Assembly: GCA_005406025.1 (NCBI GenBank)
Contig: BGZK01000159.1
Location: 434,001-498,000 of the forward strand
Origin: Eumeta japonica
Lineage: Eukaryota; Arthropoda; Insecta; Lepidoptera; Psychidae
Length of the DNA stretch: 64,000 nt
Reading direction: 5' to 3'
Within the stretch, counting starts at the first letter, position 1; every line of letters starts with the position of its first letter. Below are positions 61,940 through 64,000 of the stretch, piece by piece. The notes below the pieces were generated by a model. The model had not been told where the DNA came from, made no database searches, and saw nothing but the letters and a program-made list of their open reading frames with translations. The position numbers were made by a program, and so were the translations under genes.

Positions 61940-63815
61940 TGTATATGTTATCCACAAGTTTTGGAGTTTCATTAAACATTTCGATTTAGAACAAAGTTTA
62001 TTTTTTAATAGACTAACTTGCCTAACAGTCCTACGTCCCTTTCACGCAAAGATCTACCTCATGCTTCTAGTTACCATTAATGCTAACGCCACATTACTAA
62101 TGTTACTGTAATGTATATTGCCTTCACATCCCTATTTTGAATCCCTTTGCATCTCTCGTAGTTGCTATAGACTCACTAACTGTATTACAGTTAGTAACAG
62201 TAATTGTACCTGCAAACGACAGACAATCACAATCCAAATCGAAAGACGAATTCTTTAATTCATCCTTCGCTTTGGGTGATAATTGGTCGTTTCTTGAAAA
62301 AGTAACAAAAAAGTGTCAACAGTCACGATTTATGAAGTCATTATGTTCATATTGGTTAAATATATACGAAGTTGAATTAAACAAGACAATACGAGGTGAC
62401 GAAACTCAAAGTCGTTCTGGAATTGTAACATTCTAAATTTCGCCGATAAGACAAGTGCTGGAGGTCAATATGAGATTATATCCTGCTAGGTTAAACGAGA
62501 AGGAGGTTACGACTCGAGTATTCATTATCACTTAACCTTGGCTAATAGTTATAAAATTAACAATAATTACTAATGAAAACTTCAGTCTTCAAACAAAGGC
62601 AATCTTCGATCTACCACACGATTTTTCAATAAGTACATTCGCTTTATCAAGAATTGAGTCAGTAAATCACTTAAATACGTATTTTTATTGATAAAATGAA
62701 ACATGTGGCTACGCATCAATACAAAACGCACTTTTTTAATTTTTTACGTACGTATAATCCATAAAAATGGGAATCAAATTTCTTTAAAATTATTTACATA
62801 GACTTTCAACAATTGATCAACCAATTTACCTTCTCGTATAATATACATCCGTAAACAACCTTCTTATTGTTTAAGAAATCATTTCCAAAGACATGCACAC
62901 AAAAGGGCCACGAGAGAGTCCACGTCTTTCCCTTCTAATTGTTACATTTCTCGAGCGCCAGAAGGGGTGGCGGGACAAATTGTTTCCATTGAGCAGACGA
63001 GTCCTATCACCTGGCGCCCCCTTCGCAAATTCTCGACAACCGCTATTAATACAGAGAAGGGTGGACCGTTGAGTAACGACCCCATCTTCCCCAACTACGA
63101 AAGATGAACTGTCTTTTGATTAACTGCCGAGTTTGATGAGATTTGGTATCGTCCGTCGCCGAAAATGGGCTGTCTACGAAATATTTATACTCTTATTGTT
63201 TTATTGCTAAAGTTTGTATATTTAAAATATCGTACTTTGATCACTGCCGATTCTCATAGCGTTAACATTTAAAATGTTTCGGCTGTGGTCTTCCGTTTCC
63301 CAACTAAGCGAATGTCAACAAATTGATACTAATATGAAGTATGCGTTGGAAACGACAATCCTGTATCTAACATCAAATATGTAAACTGGAAAAGGATGCC
63401 AACTTCGACATAGATGATAAAAAAGTTGAAGTCTTAATTTTATAGCGAACGAGTACCAAGTTCCTTTTGTATTCCTTTCTACTAGATATGCAATGATTAG
63501 TATAGCCTAATTGAAGGCTTGAGCATGATCGTCTCTGTCTTTATTGCTAAATATTTGAAAATACTATTACAAAATTCTATTTTATATTTAATACGTTCAC
63601 AACAGTGTGCTTGAAATTCTCATTTTAAACAATTAACTGTTGACTGTTAACGTTAAAAACTAAACACGTCAAAATACGTTGTTTTAATTTCGCAATTGGC
63701 ATTGCCTAAATTATTTTTAATAGTATTAAAATCTGTGACATTAAATTAATGTTACAAATGCCAATATCTCTAACATTACCGATTTTTTTACATGTTTAGT
63801 ATTTCATTTCGGCAG
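61940..63815. other. Unannotated DNA with one GC-balanced island
   Basis: 62890-63180 (CGCCAGAAGGGGTGGCGGGA, CACCTGGCGCCCCCTTCGCA) stands out as GC-balanced, possibly conserved noncoding DNA. A 99-codon frame at 62137-62436 has no recognisable domain. Confidence 0.4.
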
Positions 63816-63854
63816 TTAGCAGTTAACTATTGCAAATAAGAATTTGAAACTCAC

Positions 63855-63971
63855 CCCTGTAAAAGTTCCATTGGCAACAATGTCAGGGTGAATCAGAAAC
63901 TTAACGCGTTTTACAAAACTTCCATGTAAACATTTAACAGAGGAATCGACGTCTTGTGTCCACTGCATCAT
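63855..63971 (-). CDS. Unidentified coding-like segment with a strong splice donor
   Basis: The minus-strand frame is open from 63992 to the TAA at 63818-63816. From the double Met at 63971 it reads MMQWTQDVDSSVKCLHGSF, then VKRVKFLIHPDIVANGTFTG, and meets GGG|GTGAGT at 63855 exactly between codons. Composition is protein-like and less AT-biased than its surroundings. I do not recognise the protein. It is not an obvious part of the Ig gene, although it lies upstream of it on the same strand. No convincing acceptor is visible before the in-frame TGA at 63995-63993. Confidence 0.4.
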
Positions 63972-64000
63972 ACCGAATTGCACATTCAGTACTCAGATCT

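Noticed and set aside
62137..62436. 99-codon plus-strand frame
   Set aside because: No motif is recognised and there are no splice or start context signals. It could not be supported.

Overview
The window looks like a lepidopteran (moth or butterfly) nuclear genome segment. It is AT-rich by eye. It has no dense gene set and is full of decayed interspersed repeats typical of Lepidoptera: a tRNA-derived SINE, several copies of the LINE/SINE tail with the 'CCCATGGACACTCG' and 'GTCGCCAGTGCGTTG' type core, mariner, hAT and gypsy fossils, and tails of the 'CCACGCGGGCGAAGCC' and 'GGTACGGAACCCTAAA' type. The taxon is inferred from these repeats and has not been tested by search.

The only gene recognised with confidence is on the minus strand. 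It is part of an immunoglobulin cell-adhesion protein of the lachesin/DIP (Dpr-interacting protein) family. Five exons are visible, read from high to low coordinate: second half of Ig1 (55941-55734), first half of Ig2 (52320-52147), second half of Ig2 (51879-51754), first half of Ig3 (42842-42704) and second half of Ig3 (40108-39959). All have canonical AG/GT borders. The intron phases fit together through Ig3a and into Ig3b. The exon for the signal peptide and first half of Ig1, and the C-terminal (probable GPI-anchor) exon, were not found.

The striking feature is at 54435-55941. The second-half-Ig1 exon, with its splice donor and the first intron bases, is repeated head to tail with a 192-bp period. 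Six units are in one open frame, a seventh carries a 14-bp deletion, and an eighth is a decayed relic. Because 192 bp is 64 codons, reading frame and splice phase are kept across units 1-6. The first Ig domain could therefore be extended by a variable number of 64-residue modules by choice of donor; alternatively units 2-8 are intronic relics. Two other exons (second halves of Ig2 and Ig3) carry small frameshifting indels, and a broken second copy of the Ig3b exon lies about 196 bp away. So either the locus is decaying or the assembly has indel errors.

Layout: 1-39,900 lies 3' of the last recognised exon and holds repeats and unannotated DNA: GATCC-like degenerate arrays, a 125-bp tandem array, two mariner fossils tail to tail, a SINE, a gypsy integrase fossil, two reverse-transcriptase tails, a hAT fossil of about 2.5 kb and an internally deleted mariner. 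39,959-55,941 is the Ig gene with its introns. 55,942-64,000 lies 5' of the visible exons and holds more tandem repeats, a palindromic MITE and two unidentified coding-like segments. No rRNA, true tRNA, CRISPR array or bacterial-type operon was seen.
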